A stretch of DNA of 64,000 nucleotides from Litorimonas sp046250185 (GTDB taxonomy: Bacteria > Pseudomonadota > Alphaproteobacteria > Caulobacterales > Maricaulaceae): NCBI RefSeq assembly GCF_046250185.1, contig NZ_CP176469.1. The stretch is one strand, 5' to 3'. The notes under the pieces are model-generated. The model did no database searches. It was not told the DNA's origin and was given only the letters and a program-made list of their open reading frames with translations. Shown piece after piece: positions 53,209 through 62,204 of this stretch; within the stretch, counting starts at the first letter, position 1; each line of letters begins with the position of its first letter. Both the position numbers and the translations under genes were made by a program.

Positions 53209-53871
53209 TTAAGGCCCCGAATAATCTCGCCTCGGCGGCGGGAAATGGGTTTGCGAAGGGCGCACCGTTTCTGCTCGTAATCGGGGATAGGTCGGGGGAG
53301 GCGCTGGCCGCAGATCATCGGGCGTCACTTCAATCGGATCAAACCGCCAGACTTTGACCCCGCGCACAGCCCGCTTACGAGGTGCAGGCGGTGTCGCTCT
53401 CGCGCCTGTTTGAATTGTCGCCAACCGAAACTGCCCCGTGCGATCGACGGTCGGCGACCACGCTTTGCGCGGCGCGGGTGAAGATGTCGGGCGGGTTGGA
53501 TACGGATCAGAAATCGGGTTGGAAGTGGCCCCTTCGCGCTCCGCTCTCGCTGCCAAAAACGCCGCCCTTACCCGCGCGGCCCGCTGCCGTTCTGCCCATT
53601 TTTCCATGGCCAAACGCCCGCCGAGGTCGCAATAAATTCGCGCGCGCAAAGCGGGGCTACGCATCAATTCAGTCTGTAAATACGAGCGCTCAATTCCTGC
53701 GATTAGCCGCAAATTCCGCCGCACCTGCACCGCGAGCTTTGTCGATAACCCCAAAACTTTCGACACCTGCCCCCGCTGCAAAGCCGCCAAAATCAAACTC
53801 ACATAGCCTGCCACCAAAGCCGATAAAGCCGCCCGCGCCGCCGAGAGGGTCATATGTGGAGAATCGCTCAC
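53209..53871 (-). CDS. Hypothetical Arg/Pro-rich protein
   Basis: 220 residues. The N-terminal ~100 residues look folded and helical (MTLSAARAALSALVAGYVSL, IYCDLGGRLAMEKWAERQRAA), and the rest is Arg/Pro/Thr-rich, probably disordered. I do not recognise it. An overlapping plus-strand frame (53382-53939) is less protein-like. It borders the AT-rich cassette at 53929. Confidence 0.5.
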   Translation of the reverse strand: MSDSPHMTLSAARAALSALVAGYVSLILAALQRGQVSKVLGLSTKLAVQVRRNLRLIAGIERSYLQTELMRSPALRARIYCDLGGRLAMEKWAERQRAARVRAAFLAARAEREGATSNPISDPYPTRPTSSPAPRKAWSPTVDRTGQFRLATIQTGARATPPAPRKRAVRGVKVWRFDPIEVTPDDLRPAPPPTYPRLRAETVRPSQTHFPPPRRDYSGP

Positions 53872-53928
53872 ACAGAGAGTGTGGGAGGGAGATGGGGGGC
53901 GTGGATGGGGTTGGTGGGTTAGTCCTCT

Positions 53929-54420
53929 TTAGACTATAGGTCCAACCGCATTATCGATTCTTCTTAGTAGAAGTGATGCAAAGGAAAGGTGATCTAAGCA
54001 TGTGTCAGTCGTTTCAGGTAAATTAACTTCATGGCCGCGTGGATTGCGTATAGCCGCCACACTCCCCGCAAATATAAATCTGTATCCTCGTTGCTCATCT
54101 TTTTCACTATCGTTTGATAAATTATTTAATCTAACGAGGGGGGAGCCTTCATTGAAAGCTGTCATCATTAATTTTTCGCCAGTAGCAGATACATTGCAAA
54201 TTTTTTTTACTCTATTATCGATGTATTTAAATGCCTCAAACGTCGCTTGGCTGTAATGCCCATCATCAAAAAGCGCAAGTGAGTGCTTACGAATTTCTGG
54301 ATGAATATTTCTTTCGTCAAATGGATGGAGACTCTCGTATTCCTCGTCCTCTATATTCACATACGGATTGCTCTCGAATTTAGGTAATCTGGATTTCAAA
54401 AATTTAAGTTTATCAGTCAT
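53929..54420 (-). CDS. TIGR02391 (Ymh)-family protein
   Basis: 163 residues. The conserved pattern is present: HPEIRKHSLALFDDGHYSQATFEAFKYIDNRVK, then EKLMMTAFNEGSPLV, FIFAGSVAAIRNPRGHE, and a C-terminal ASLLLRRIDNA. The Ymh domain occurs alone or with abortive-infection and restriction genes in defence islands and prophages; its activity is not established. It overlaps the upstream DUF5343 gene by 8 bases, so they form a two-gene unit. Composition is AT-richer than the surroundings and codon choice differs, suggesting transfer. Confidence 0.85.
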   Translation of the reverse strand: MTDKLKFLKSRLPKFESNPYVNIEDEEYESLHPFDERNIHPEIRKHSLALFDDGHYSQATFEAFKYIDNRVKKICNVSATGEKLMMTAFNEGSPLVRLNNLSNDSEKDEQRGYRFIFAGSVAAIRNPRGHEVNLPETTDTCLDHLSFASLLLRRIDNAVGPIV

Positions 54421-55084
54421 CCATCAGGTTTTTTCTGATGCTAGCAAAGATTGCATCATAGGTCTTTTGATCACCATTTGGGGGAAGATTTACTTCTACT
54501 CGCACTGTTACGGCTACTTCATTCTTGCCACTAGCTGCAGTATGAGTGTTCGTTGTTGCTTCTACTGCTTTTGGAGAAACTTTTCTAACGTCTTTTCTAG
54601 TTGTAGGTGAAGCGTTTTTTGGCTTGGGAGTTTTCGTGGACTTTCTAGTTAAATCAGGAAGCTCTTCTTTTCCCGAAAACCCAGCAAAAACTTTGAATGT
54701 CTTGACTTGTCTTTTCCCAATGGTTTCGCTTGTTTGATCAGCCTGGCGAAAAAAATCTAACAATTCATCTTCGCTTAAATCCCACGCACTGTCGCCATGG
54801 AGATCGAATAGTTGATTGTATGCATCTTTGACTAGGGATGAAAATGATTGCTGAAACGCTTCATCTTTAGAAATTGAAAAAATTTGAGCGGCGTTCTCAG
54901 TCTTCTTACCATCTTCATCTAATAATCCCACGAAAGTAAGTGAATTGATAACGTAACTCTCGTTATTTGAGGCAAGCCCTAGTCTTTTCACTGTGTCTGA
55001 AGTGACTGTGGATGGAAAATTTTTCCTCAATTGTGCCAGCATTAGTGCAATGTTCTTTGGACCTGATATATACGGATGTGACAC
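54413..55084 (-). CDS. DUF5343-family protein, partner of the Ymh gene
   Basis: 223 residues. The N-terminal ~140 residues fit DUF5343: YISGPKNIALMLAQLRKNFP, LGLASNNESYVINSLTFVGLLDEDGK (a winged-helix-like layout), and a mid-domain with LVKDAYNQLFDL. A low-complexity Lys/Pro/Thr linker (~150-185) leads to a beta-rich end, VTVRVEVNLPPNGDQKTYDAIF. DUF5343 proteins often neighbour Ymh or other defence-associated genes; the function is unknown. The stop overlaps the Ymh start by 8 bases. AT-rich, as is its partner. Confidence 0.8.
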   Translation of the reverse strand: MSHPYISGPKNIALMLAQLRKNFPSTVTSDTVKRLGLASNNESYVINSLTFVGLLDEDGKKTENAAQIFSISKDEAFQQSFSSLVKDAYNQLFDLHGDSAWDLSEDELLDFFRQADQTSETIGKRQVKTFKVFAGFSGKEELPDLTRKSTKTPKPKNASPTTRKDVRKVSPKAVEATTNTHTAASGKNEVAVTVRVEVNLPPNGDQKTYDAIFASIRKNLMDD

Positions 55085-55160
55085 TCAACGCTCCAGTTCA
55101 ACTTTTGATTGAATAGGAAGCTTTTGGAAACATTTGTCAAGTGTACCAGTTATATTAACC

Positions 55161-55349
55161 TCACCCCCGATCAATAAACACATCCAGCATGTCTTCGGGG
55201 AAGCTGTCGTGGTGGAGTTTGCCGTTGCGGTCGAACCATTGGCAGGCCCAGACGGGGGTGTCGAAGTCGCCGTCATCCGCGCCTTTAATCGTCATTTTTG
55301 GGCCGCCAGATTTGAGGCGGACGATTTGGCCGTTTTTAAATTCGCTCAT
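55161..55349 (-). CDS. YodC-like (DUF2158) small protein
   Basis: 62 residues. MSEFKNGQIVRLKSGGPKMTI...WACQWFDRNGKLHHDSFPED matches the YodC/DUF2158 family: a small SH3-like beta barrel of unknown function, in which G-x-x-V-x-L-K-S-G-G-P-x-M-T is the hallmark. It lies 76 bases upstream of the AT-rich cassette on the same strand, but its base composition is like the chromosome. Confidence 0.88.
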   Translation of the reverse strand: MSEFKNGQIVRLKSGGPKMTIKGADDGDFDTPVWACQWFDRNGKLHHDSFPEDMLDVFIDRG

Positions 55350-55440
55350 GATGGGCTTTCGATTAGGTAATTAATTAAGCTCGCGGGATAATCGGCTACG
55401 ATCTTTCTAACTTCGCGGCATGGCCGCTCGGCGACTGCTT

Positions 55441-55464
55441 GCAATTCATCCCCGGATGAATTGC
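55441..55464. repeat. Near-perfect palindrome after lepA
   Basis: GCAATTCATCC, spacer CC, GGATGAATTGC: 11-bp perfect arms beginning two bases past the lepA stop. It forms a strong hairpin on either strand but lacks a U-run on the minus strand, so it is not a classic terminator. Confidence 0.7.
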
Positions 55465-55466
55465 GG

Positions 55467-57272
55467 TCAGCTGTCGTCCATCTTCAACGCCGCGATGAAC
55501 GCTTCTTGCGGAATTTCGACGCGGCCGAATTGGCGCATGCGTTTCTTGCCCTTTTTCTGCTTATCCAGCAGTTTGCGTTTCCGCGAGGCGTCGCCGCCAT
55601 AGCATTTCGCCGTCACGTCTTTGCGCATGGCGGCGATCGTTTCGCGGGCGATGACTTTGCCGCCAATGGCCGCTTGGATCGGGATTTTAAAGAGGTGGCG
55701 AGGGATCAGGTCTTTGAGGCGTTCGCACATTTGCCGCCCGCGACCCTCGGCATTGGCGCGGTGAACGAGCATGGACAGCGCGTCAACAGGGTCGCCATTG
55801 ACGAGGATGCTCATCTTCACCAGGTCGCCCTCGCGCACGCCAATCGCTTGGTAATCAAACGAGGCATAGCCTTTAGACACGGATTTCAGGCGGTCATAGA
55901 AATCGAACACGACTTCATTGAGCGGTAATTCATACTCCACCATCGCGCGGGAGCCGACATAGGACAACGTCGTCTGCACACCACGCCGATCTTGGCAAAG
56001 CTTCAAGATACCGCCGAGATAATCGTCGGGCGTCATAATGGTCGCCTTGATCCACGGCTCCTCGATGTGGAGGATTTGCATAACGTCGGGCATGTCGGCG
56101 GGGTTGTGGAGCTGCGTCTCTGATCCGTCCCGCATTTTCAGCGTGTAGACAACAGAGGGCGCCGTCGTGATCAGGTCAAGGTCAAATTCGCGCTCCAGTC
56201 GCTCTTGGATTATCTCTAGATGCAGCAGGCCGAGAAAGCCGCAGCGGAAGCCAAAGCCCAGCGCCGCAGAGGTTTCCATCTCGTAGCTAAAGCTCGCATC
56301 GTTGAGGCGCAGACGACCCATGGCCGCGCGGAGGTCTTCGAAATCTGCGGCATCCACGGGGAAGATGCCACAGAACACCACGGGCTGCGCGGGCTTAAAC
56401 CCTGCGAGCGCGGTGTCTGTCGGGCGTTTATCTTCGGTGATGGTATCGCCGACAGCCGCGTCTGCGACTTCTTTAATGGAGCCCGTGAAATAGCCGACTT
56501 CGCCGGGGCCGAGCGATCCTGCATCTTCGGGCTTGGGGCGGAACACGCCGACCTTATCGACGGTATAGCTCGCGCCCGTGTTCATGGTACGGATCCGCAT
56601 GCCCTTTTTCAGCGTGCCTTCGATAACGCGAAACAACACGACCACTCCCATATAGGTGTCATACCACGCATCCACGAGCATAGCCTTCAGCGGCGCATCG
56701 GCGTCTTTGACGGGCGGCGGCGGGAGGCGCGTGACGATGGCTTCCAGCACGTCTTCAATGCCGATACCAGATTTGGCCGAACACTCAATCGCGTCAGATG
56801 CATCAATGCCGATGACCTCTTCGATCTGCTCTTTCACGCGGTCAGGTTCCGCTGCGGGGAGGTCGATTTTGTTCAGGACGGGCACGATCTCGTGGTCATG
56901 CTCAATCGCTTGATAAACATTGGCGAGCGTCTGCGCTTCTACGCCTTGGGACGCGTCAACAACTAAGATCGACCCTTCGCAAGCGGACAGGCTGCGGCTA
57001 ACTTCATAGGCAAAGTCAACATGGCCCGGCGTATCCATCAGGTTAAGGACATAAGTCTCGCCGTCTTTGGCTTTGTATTCGAGGCGGACCGTCTGCGCTT
57101 TGATCGTGATGCCGCGCTCTTTTTCAATGTCCATATTGTCGAGAACTTGCTCGCTCATTTCACGGTCGGTCAACCCGCCGCAAAAGCTGATGAGGCGGTC
57201 GGCCAATGTGGATTTCCCGTGGTCAATATGGGCGACAATAGAAAAATTACGGATATTGTTTTGTTTCGTCAT
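55467..57272 (-). CDS. lepA: Elongation factor 4 (LepA)
   Basis: 601 residues. LepA is a ribosome-bound GTPase that assists translation or ribosome assembly. G1 is AHIDHGKST, G3 DTPGHVDF, G4 NKIDLP, and the C-terminal LepA-specific domain has VGSRAMVEYELPLNEVVFDFYDRLKS and KCYGGDASRKRKLLDKQKKGKKRM. Length and motifs are normal. The region between its start and oxyR (57273-57381) contains a 15-bp tandem repeat. Confidence 0.98.
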   Translation of the reverse strand: MTKQNNIRNFSIVAHIDHGKSTLADRLISFCGGLTDREMSEQVLDNMDIEKERGITIKAQTVRLEYKAKDGETYVLNLMDTPGHVDFAYEVSRSLSACEGSILVVDASQGVEAQTLANVYQAIEHDHEIVPVLNKIDLPAAEPDRVKEQIEEVIGIDASDAIECSAKSGIGIEDVLEAIVTRLPPPPVKDADAPLKAMLVDAWYDTYMGVVVLFRVIEGTLKKGMRIRTMNTGASYTVDKVGVFRPKPEDAGSLGPGEVGYFTGSIKEVADAAVGDTITEDKRPTDTALAGFKPAQPVVFCGIFPVDAADFEDLRAAMGRLRLNDASFSYEMETSAALGFGFRCGFLGLLHLEIIQERLEREFDLDLITTAPSVVYTLKMRDGSETQLHNPADMPDVMQILHIEEPWIKATIMTPDDYLGGILKLCQDRRGVQTTLSYVGSRAMVEYELPLNEVVFDFYDRLKSVSKGYASFDYQAIGVREGDLVKMSILVNGDPVDALSMLVHRANAEGRGRQMCERLKDLIPRHLFKIPIQAAIGGKVIARETIAAMRKDVTAKCYGGDASRKRKLLDKQKKGKKRMRQFGRVEIPQEAFIAALKMDDS

Positions 57273-57329
57273 AGCCCGCTATTTATAGGCAATTACAGCT
57301 TTAGCAAGCGTGGTTTGCTGCCGCATGCC

Positions 57330-57357
57330 AGAGGTGGCTTATCAAGAGGTGGCTTAT
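57330..57357. repeat. Direct repeat AGAGGTGGCTTAT, two copies 15 bp apart
   Basis: Copies at 57330-57342 and 57345-57357 in the 109 bases between the end of oxyR and the start of lepA. They fall in the likely lepA promoter or leader region. Confidence 0.6.
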
Positions 57358-57381
57358 AAAGCAGGCGTGATAAAGCGGCGC

Positions 57382-58296
57382 TTATGATAATGCCCGCCGC
57401 GCCACGCTGTCTGGCAAGCCGCTTTGGATCAAGGCACCAATGGCTTTCACCAAGGCCTGACGCGGAAATTGCTTGCGATAGGTCAAATAAATCTCGCGCG
57501 CGGCACCGCTATCCAGCAACTTCTGACTCCGCAAGCCTAGATCCGCAATCCGTCCGTCTCGCATGGCGAGCGCGGGCACGAGGGTGACGCCTTGCCCCGT
57601 GGCGACCAAATTGATCAAAGTCTCCAGCGATGTGGCGCGCAAGGATTGCTTGCGTTTGCGACTTTCGGGTCGGCAGATCGACAGAGCCTGATCGCGGAAA
57701 CAATGCCCTTCGGTCAGCAGCAATATGTCTTCGTCTTTGACATCGGCCATGTGGATCGACGTCATGTTTTGTAGGTCATGGCCTTCGGGAAAAACGAGCC
57801 AGAACGGTTCAGTGTAAAGCGTGATCGCGGTCAAGCTGTCTTCTTCCGGCGGGGTCGCGAGGACGGCGGCGTCTAACTCGCCCGTTAACAATCCGTCGGT
57901 CAAGCGCTCTGTAATATCCTCGCGATATGTGACTGACAAATTGGGCAAGCCGTCCGACATGCGCCCGACAAAAAGCGGAATGAGATAAGGTGCGATTGTG
58001 GGGATCAAGCCGAGCGACAAAGTCCCCGCCAGCGGGTCTTGGGCAGAGGCCGCAACGGCGCGAATACGATTGGCGGCATCGCGCGCTTCTCTGGCGATTT
58101 GGATAATTTCAGTGCCAATGTCTGTTACGCGGATACCTTTGTGCCCGCGCTCAAACAACGTCACGCCGAGCTGCTCTTCGAGCTTTTTAATCTGTCCAGA
58201 CAGGGTCGGCTGACTGACATGGCACGCATCGGCCGCGCGACCAAAATGCTTATGCTCGGCCACGGCACATATGTAATCAAGATCGCGTAAGTTCAT
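57382..58296 (-). CDS. oxyR: OxyR hydrogen-peroxide sensor, LysR family
   Basis: 304 residues from ATG 58296. It is a transcription factor with an N-terminal winged helix (MNLRDLDYICAVAEHKHFGRAADACHVSQPTLSGQIKKLE) and a LysR substrate-binding domain. GHCFRDQALSIC places cysteines at exactly 199 and 208, the two that form the disulfide when Escherichia coli OxyR is oxidised by peroxide. Targets are normally katG, ahpC and dps, none of which is in this window. It is divergent from eipA with a 141-base shared region. Confidence 0.93.
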   Translation of the reverse strand: MNLRDLDYICAVAEHKHFGRAADACHVSQPTLSGQIKKLEEQLGVTLFERGHKGIRVTDIGTEIIQIAREARDAANRIRAVAASAQDPLAGTLSLGLIPTIAPYLIPLFVGRMSDGLPNLSVTYREDITERLTDGLLTGELDAAVLATPPEEDSLTAITLYTEPFWLVFPEGHDLQNMTSIHMADVKDEDILLLTEGHCFRDQALSICRPESRKRKQSLRATSLETLINLVATGQGVTLVPALAMRDGRIADLGLRSQKLLDSGAAREIYLTYRKQFPRQALVKAIGALIQSGLPDSVARRALS

Positions 58297-58437
58297 CAGG
58301 ACTGTCTTTGCAAAGGGAGCATTTGTCTGAAACGTAACCGAAGTTTCACGTAATTGTAACTGCCATTGCCGACACATTTTCGTCTTTTATTAACTATAAT
58401 GAGTGAGACCTTACGATACGTTTTAATGAGGTTCATC

Positions 58438-59097
58438 ATGCCAGTCGTCAATCCATTCCACCACGGTCGCCGTCGCCAAATCGGTTGGGTGCCCTTTGCA
58501 ATCGCGATTGCCTGTGCCAGCATCTTGGCCTTATCTGCCTGCGCGACACCTCAAAATAATCCGAATAGCTCCAATGATATTCGCCAAGCACAACAACGCA
58601 GCGGAGAGCAAGCCAAAACCTATAATGAGAACGAATTGGTCACGGCGATCTCGACGCATTTGGGCGTCACGTCCGAAAGCGCAGCTTCTGCGATTGAGCG
58701 TCTGTTCAAAGATCGGGGCCGTCCTACCGGCTATATCACGGGTCAAGAGGGTAGCGGCGCGATGGTGGTTGGCGCGCGTTATGGGCAAGGCACGCTATGG
58801 ATGAAAGATGGTCGCACGAAGAAAGTTTACTGGCAGGGGCCGAGTGTCGGCTTTGACGGCGGTGCGGATGTGTCCAAAGTGTTCACCTTGGTCTACGGCC
58901 TCGACAATCCTGACTTTATCTATCAGCGCTTTCCGGGCGTTGATGGGTCGGCTTATCTGGTCGGCGGTATGGCCGTGAATTACCAACGTGCGAATGGCGT
59001 AACACTCGCCCCCGTACGCAGCGGAGTTGGTGTACGCCTCGGGGCCAATGTGAATTACATCAGCATCACCCGCAAACGCTCGCTGATCCCGCTATAG
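58438..59097 (+). CDS. eipA: EipA-like envelope integrity protein (DUF1134)
   Basis: 219 residues from ATG 58438 (GAGG eight bases upstream). A basic head and hydrophobic stretch ending in the lipobox-like LSAC make it a lipoprotein or exported protein. The mature domain, AISTHLGVTSESAASAIERLFKDRGRPTGYITGQEGSGAMVVGARYGQGTLWM and YWQGPSVGFDGGADVSKVFTLVYGL, is DUF1134, a small beta-barrel shown in Brucella and Caulobacter to support cell-envelope integrity. It is divergent from oxyR. Confidence 0.9.
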   Translation: MPVVNPFHHGRRRQIGWVPFAIAIACASILALSACATPQNNPNSSNDIRQAQQRSGEQAKTYNENELVTAISTHLGVTSESAASAIERLFKDRGRPTGYITGQEGSGAMVVGARYGQGTLWMKDGRTKKVYWQGPSVGFDGGADVSKVFTLVYGLDNPDFIYQRFPGVDGSAYLVGGMAVNYQRANGVTLAPVRSGVGVRLGANVNYISITRKRSLIPL

Positions 59098-59101
59098 AGG
59101 G

Positions 59102-61489
59102 TTAGCCGCGAAGGCGGCCACCGACTTTCATCACAGCACTGATAATTTTATCGGACACAGCATCAATGTCTTTGTCGGTCAACGTCGCGTCTTTGGGCGA
59201 GAGCGTGACATCAATCGCCAAGGATTTGTGGTCGTCCTCGACACCTTGCCCGCGGTAAACATCAAACAAATTCACATCGCTAATTAATTGCTTATCCGCG
59301 CCCGCCGCCGCCCGAAGTACGTCATTTGCGGCCACGTCTTCGCTGACGATAAACGCAAAATCACGATGGACGGGCATGAAGTCTGACAGCGCCAGCGCGG
59401 CTTTGGCTTTGCTCGCTGATTTCTTGCGCGGCGCGGGAATGGCTTCAGGCCAGATTTCGAATGCGACCACACGGCAATTAATTCCCATCGCCTTTAACAC
59501 GCGCGGATGCAATTCGCCAAAGCTCGCCAACACGTTTTTGGGGCCCATGCGCAGGGAGGCAGAGCGCCCTGGATGCCAGTGGTCGCCAACGGCGTCCATC
59601 GTCTGTAAATTCGCCGTATTCGCGCCCATCGCCGCCAGCGCGTCCAACGCATCGGCTTTGGCAGACAGAGCCGTAATTTCACATTCGCCCGCCCAATGGC
59701 GTTCAGTTTCCACGCGCCGCATGCCCGCAATCGTCAGGGCTTGATCCTTGGGGTCAGTCCCGTAGTAAACCGGTCCAAGCTCGAACAAGGCACTGCGCGG
59801 ATAGCCTTTATCCGCATTACGTTGCCCCGCCAGCAGCAGATGGATCAGCGCAGATGGGCGCATGCAATCAAGATCAGAGCTGATCGGATTATCGAGCAAC
59901 ATAGTGCTGTCGCCGCCGCCAAATAACTTGGCGTGATCTTGCAAGGCAAATGACCATGTGATCGCCTCTGACAATCCCCTTGCCGCCAAGGCTCGCCGTG
60001 CGAGACGGGTACGATTCTGCGTCAGGGTCGCTGTCGGTTCCCGCCGACCAGGGAGGGGCGGTAGGCTAACCGCTTCCAAATTATGGTAGCCGTGAATTCG
60101 CGCAATCTCTTCGACCAAGTCTGCGCCTTCCGTGCAATCGCGACGCCATGTCGGGACGCCCACAGTCCAGATCGGCCCGCGCTCCACGACAAATCCAAGG
60201 TCTGTCAAAATCCGCTCCATCTCGTCATCACTAAGCGACAGGCTGGTGAGGTGATGGACTTGCATTGGGTCGAAATTAATTGCGAGAGGCGGGACAGGGA
60301 CTGTGCCTGCGAGAGAAATTTCACTGGCTTCACCGCCACAAATTTCTAGCACCATCGCCGTAGCTAGCTCGACGCCGTCCATGACGCTGCCCGTATCGAC
60401 GCCACGCTCAAATCGGTATTTAGCATCGGAATTAATGCCGAGCCGCTTGGCGGTGCGACGAATAGTGAGCGGGTCAAAATAAGCACTCTCGATCAGAATA
60501 TCTGTCGTCGTCGCGTCGCAACCCGAGGACTCCTCGCCGACAATTCCGCCAAGGCCAAGGACACCGCTATCATCGCAAATCGCCACATCACTGGCGCCAG
60601 CTGTGTAGGTCTTATCGTCCAAAGCCGCGAAGTCTTCGCCCTGACCGAAGCGTACATTTATCCCGCCTGACAGCTTCGCCACATCATAAAAATGCAGCGG
60701 ACGTGCGCGATCATAGGTGATGAAATTCGTAATATCGACGAGGGCCGAAATCGGACGCAGGCCAATAGCTTTTAATTGATCTTGCAGCCATTGCGGCGAC
60801 GGCCCGTTCTTTACGCCGCGGATCACGCGACCCGCAAAGGCAGGGCAAGCGTCTTGCGCTTCGATCTTAATATCGACGGGGCAGGGGAATGTGCCTTTGG
60901 TTTCTGGCACATCAGGCGTAATTAATTCGCCGAGGCCTACAGCCGCCAAGTCGCGTGCAATCGAGTTTACGCCCAGCCAGTCAGGACGGTTCGGCGTGAC
61001 TTCGAAATCAATGACTGGGTCGTTGAGGCCCAGCGCATCGGCCAGCGGCAGGCCCATCTCAAAACTGGGATCAAGATCCAAAATCCCGTCAGCGTCTTCG
61101 TCGATTTCCAGCTCTTTGCCCGAACACATCATGCCAGAGGACTCGACCCCGCGAATTTTGCGCGGCTTCTTATCAAGACTGAAATCAAGCCCAGGAATAT
61201 AGGCACCCAGCGGGGCATAGGCGACCGTCATATCGGCCCGCGCATTGGGCGCGCCGCAGACGATCTGCTTGACCCCGTCGCGCGTTTCCACCGTGCAGAC
61301 CTTCAGCTTATCCGCGTCAGGATGCTTCTCCGCCGTCAGGACTTTCGCAATCGAAAACTCGGCCAGTTTTTCGGCAGGGTTCTCGACTTCTTCGACCTCT
61401 AAACCGGCCAGCGTCATCGCTTCGACGACCTCGTCGATTGTGGCCTCTGTCTTGAGGTGCTTTTTCAGCCAGCTGAGTGTGAATTTCAT
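59102..61489 (-). CDS. pheT: Phenylalanyl-tRNA synthetase beta subunit
   Basis: 795 residues, the usual length. MKFTLSWLKKHLKTEATIDEVVEAMTLAGLEVEEV, the tRNA-binding EMAP-like domain (VLTAEKHPDADKLKVCTVE), the B3/B4 domain, the B5 domain, and the C-terminal ferredoxin-fold anticodon domain (DFMPVHRDFAFIVSEDV) are all visible. It attaches Phe to tRNA-Phe together with PheS. Here it is separated from pheS by a membrane-protein gene. Confidence 0.97.
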   Translation of the reverse strand: MKFTLSWLKKHLKTEATIDEVVEAMTLAGLEVEEVENPAEKLAEFSIAKVLTAEKHPDADKLKVCTVETRDGVKQIVCGAPNARADMTVAYAPLGAYIPGLDFSLDKKPRKIRGVESSGMMCSGKELEIDEDADGILDLDPSFEMGLPLADALGLNDPVIDFEVTPNRPDWLGVNSIARDLAAVGLGELITPDVPETKGTFPCPVDIKIEAQDACPAFAGRVIRGVKNGPSPQWLQDQLKAIGLRPISALVDITNFITYDRARPLHFYDVAKLSGGINVRFGQGEDFAALDDKTYTAGASDVAICDDSGVLGLGGIVGEESSGCDATTTDILIESAYFDPLTIRRTAKRLGINSDAKYRFERGVDTGSVMDGVELATAMVLEICGGEASEISLAGTVPVPPLAINFDPMQVHHLTSLSLSDDEMERILTDLGFVVERGPIWTVGVPTWRRDCTEGADLVEEIARIHGYHNLEAVSLPPLPGRREPTATLTQNRTRLARRALAARGLSEAITWSFALQDHAKLFGGGDSTMLLDNPISSDLDCMRPSALIHLLLAGQRNADKGYPRSALFELGPVYYGTDPKDQALTIAGMRRVETERHWAGECEITALSAKADALDALAAMGANTANLQTMDAVGDHWHPGRSASLRMGPKNVLASFGELHPRVLKAMGINCRVVAFEIWPEAIPAPRKKSASKAKAALALSDFMPVHRDFAFIVSEDVAANDVLRAAAGADKQLISDVNLFDVYRGQGVEDDHKSLAIDVTLSPKDATLTDKDIDAVSDKIISAVMKVGGRLRG

Positions 61490-61505
61490 GGGATAATATC
61501 TCTGA

Positions 61506-62198
61506 TTATTGCTCTAGCCGTTTGGCGGCTGTCTGGTCGATATAGGTTTGGAACATGTCCTCTGGCGCATCATCAATGCCGCAACTATCGACAGGCTTGG
61601 GCAGTTTTTTATCGAGATATTTCACGGTCCAGCAATCACTGAAAACGGAGCAGTAACACACATCAATATCAAGCCCGTCCATCGGCACGCCGTATTCACC
61701 GCGCAGATAGGCTCCCAATTCTGACCCGGCTGCCCCCATGCGGTAGCGGCGCGGCGTGACGCTCTTGCCAGCCGCCAAAAAGCCAGCTGCAGGGGCCACA
61801 ACGGGGTAGCCAATATTGCTGCGCATACGGCGGTTCATAATTGTGTCTTCAAACTCTTGCAGGGTCGTCACAGGCTCCCCGTTTTTCAGCGGCGTCACGC
61901 GCTGAATATGCGCGATGCCTGCGCCGACATTATTGAGCCGCACAACAAAGGCCGCCTCGCTACGGTCGCCAATATTTTCATAGCCCATATCAACATCAAT
62001 GATCGGCAAGACGCGCGCCTTCTGCGTCTCTTGGTTCATCTTGAATGTCGCGCGAGAGGTGACGATGCCGACAAAAGAAATCAGCAGCGCACACATACCC
62101 GTCGCCAAACCCAAATCAATCCGCTTCAGGATCGATTTATGCGGTTGCTTATCGAGGTCTATGCCAGTGGTGGGATCGTTATTTTGGTCGGTCATCAT
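61506..62198 (-). CDS. Membrane-anchored hypothetical protein between pheS and pheT
   Basis: 230 residues from ATG 62198 (or the next codon, also ATG). A polar head is followed by one helix (LGLATGMCALLISFVGIVT, ~30-48), then a beta-rich extracytoplasmic domain with VLPIIDVDMGYENI, FVVRLNNVGAGIAHIQRV and a conserved-looking Cys-rich VCYCSVFSDCWTVKYL. I do not recognise the family. It lies 6 bases after the pheS stop and 16 before pheT, so it is embedded in the operon. Confidence 0.75.
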   Translation of the reverse strand: MMTDQNNDPTTGIDLDKQPHKSILKRIDLGLATGMCALLISFVGIVTSRATFKMNQETQKARVLPIIDVDMGYENIGDRSEAAFVVRLNNVGAGIAHIQRVTPLKNGEPVTTLQEFEDTIMNRRMRSNIGYPVVAPAAGFLAAGKSVTPRRYRMGAAGSELGAYLRGEYGVPMDGLDIDVCYCSVFSDCWTVKYLDKKLPKPVDSCGIDDAPEDMFQTYIDQTAAKRLEQ

Positions 62199-62204
62199 AC
62201 TCTC

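Noticed and set aside
53382..53939. Plus-strand open frame of 185 residues
   Set aside because: It overlaps the minus-strand gene at 53209-53871, which has a more protein-like N-terminal domain; Pro/Ala-rich composition here looks like a reflection.
53929..55084. Prophage or integrated element around the AT-rich cassette
   Set aside because: No integrase, tRNA, attachment repeats or phage structural gene is seen at either edge.
55085..55276. 63-residue minus-strand frame rich in Thr and Ser
   Set aside because: It overlaps the YodC-like gene in another frame, and low complexity points to a shadow.
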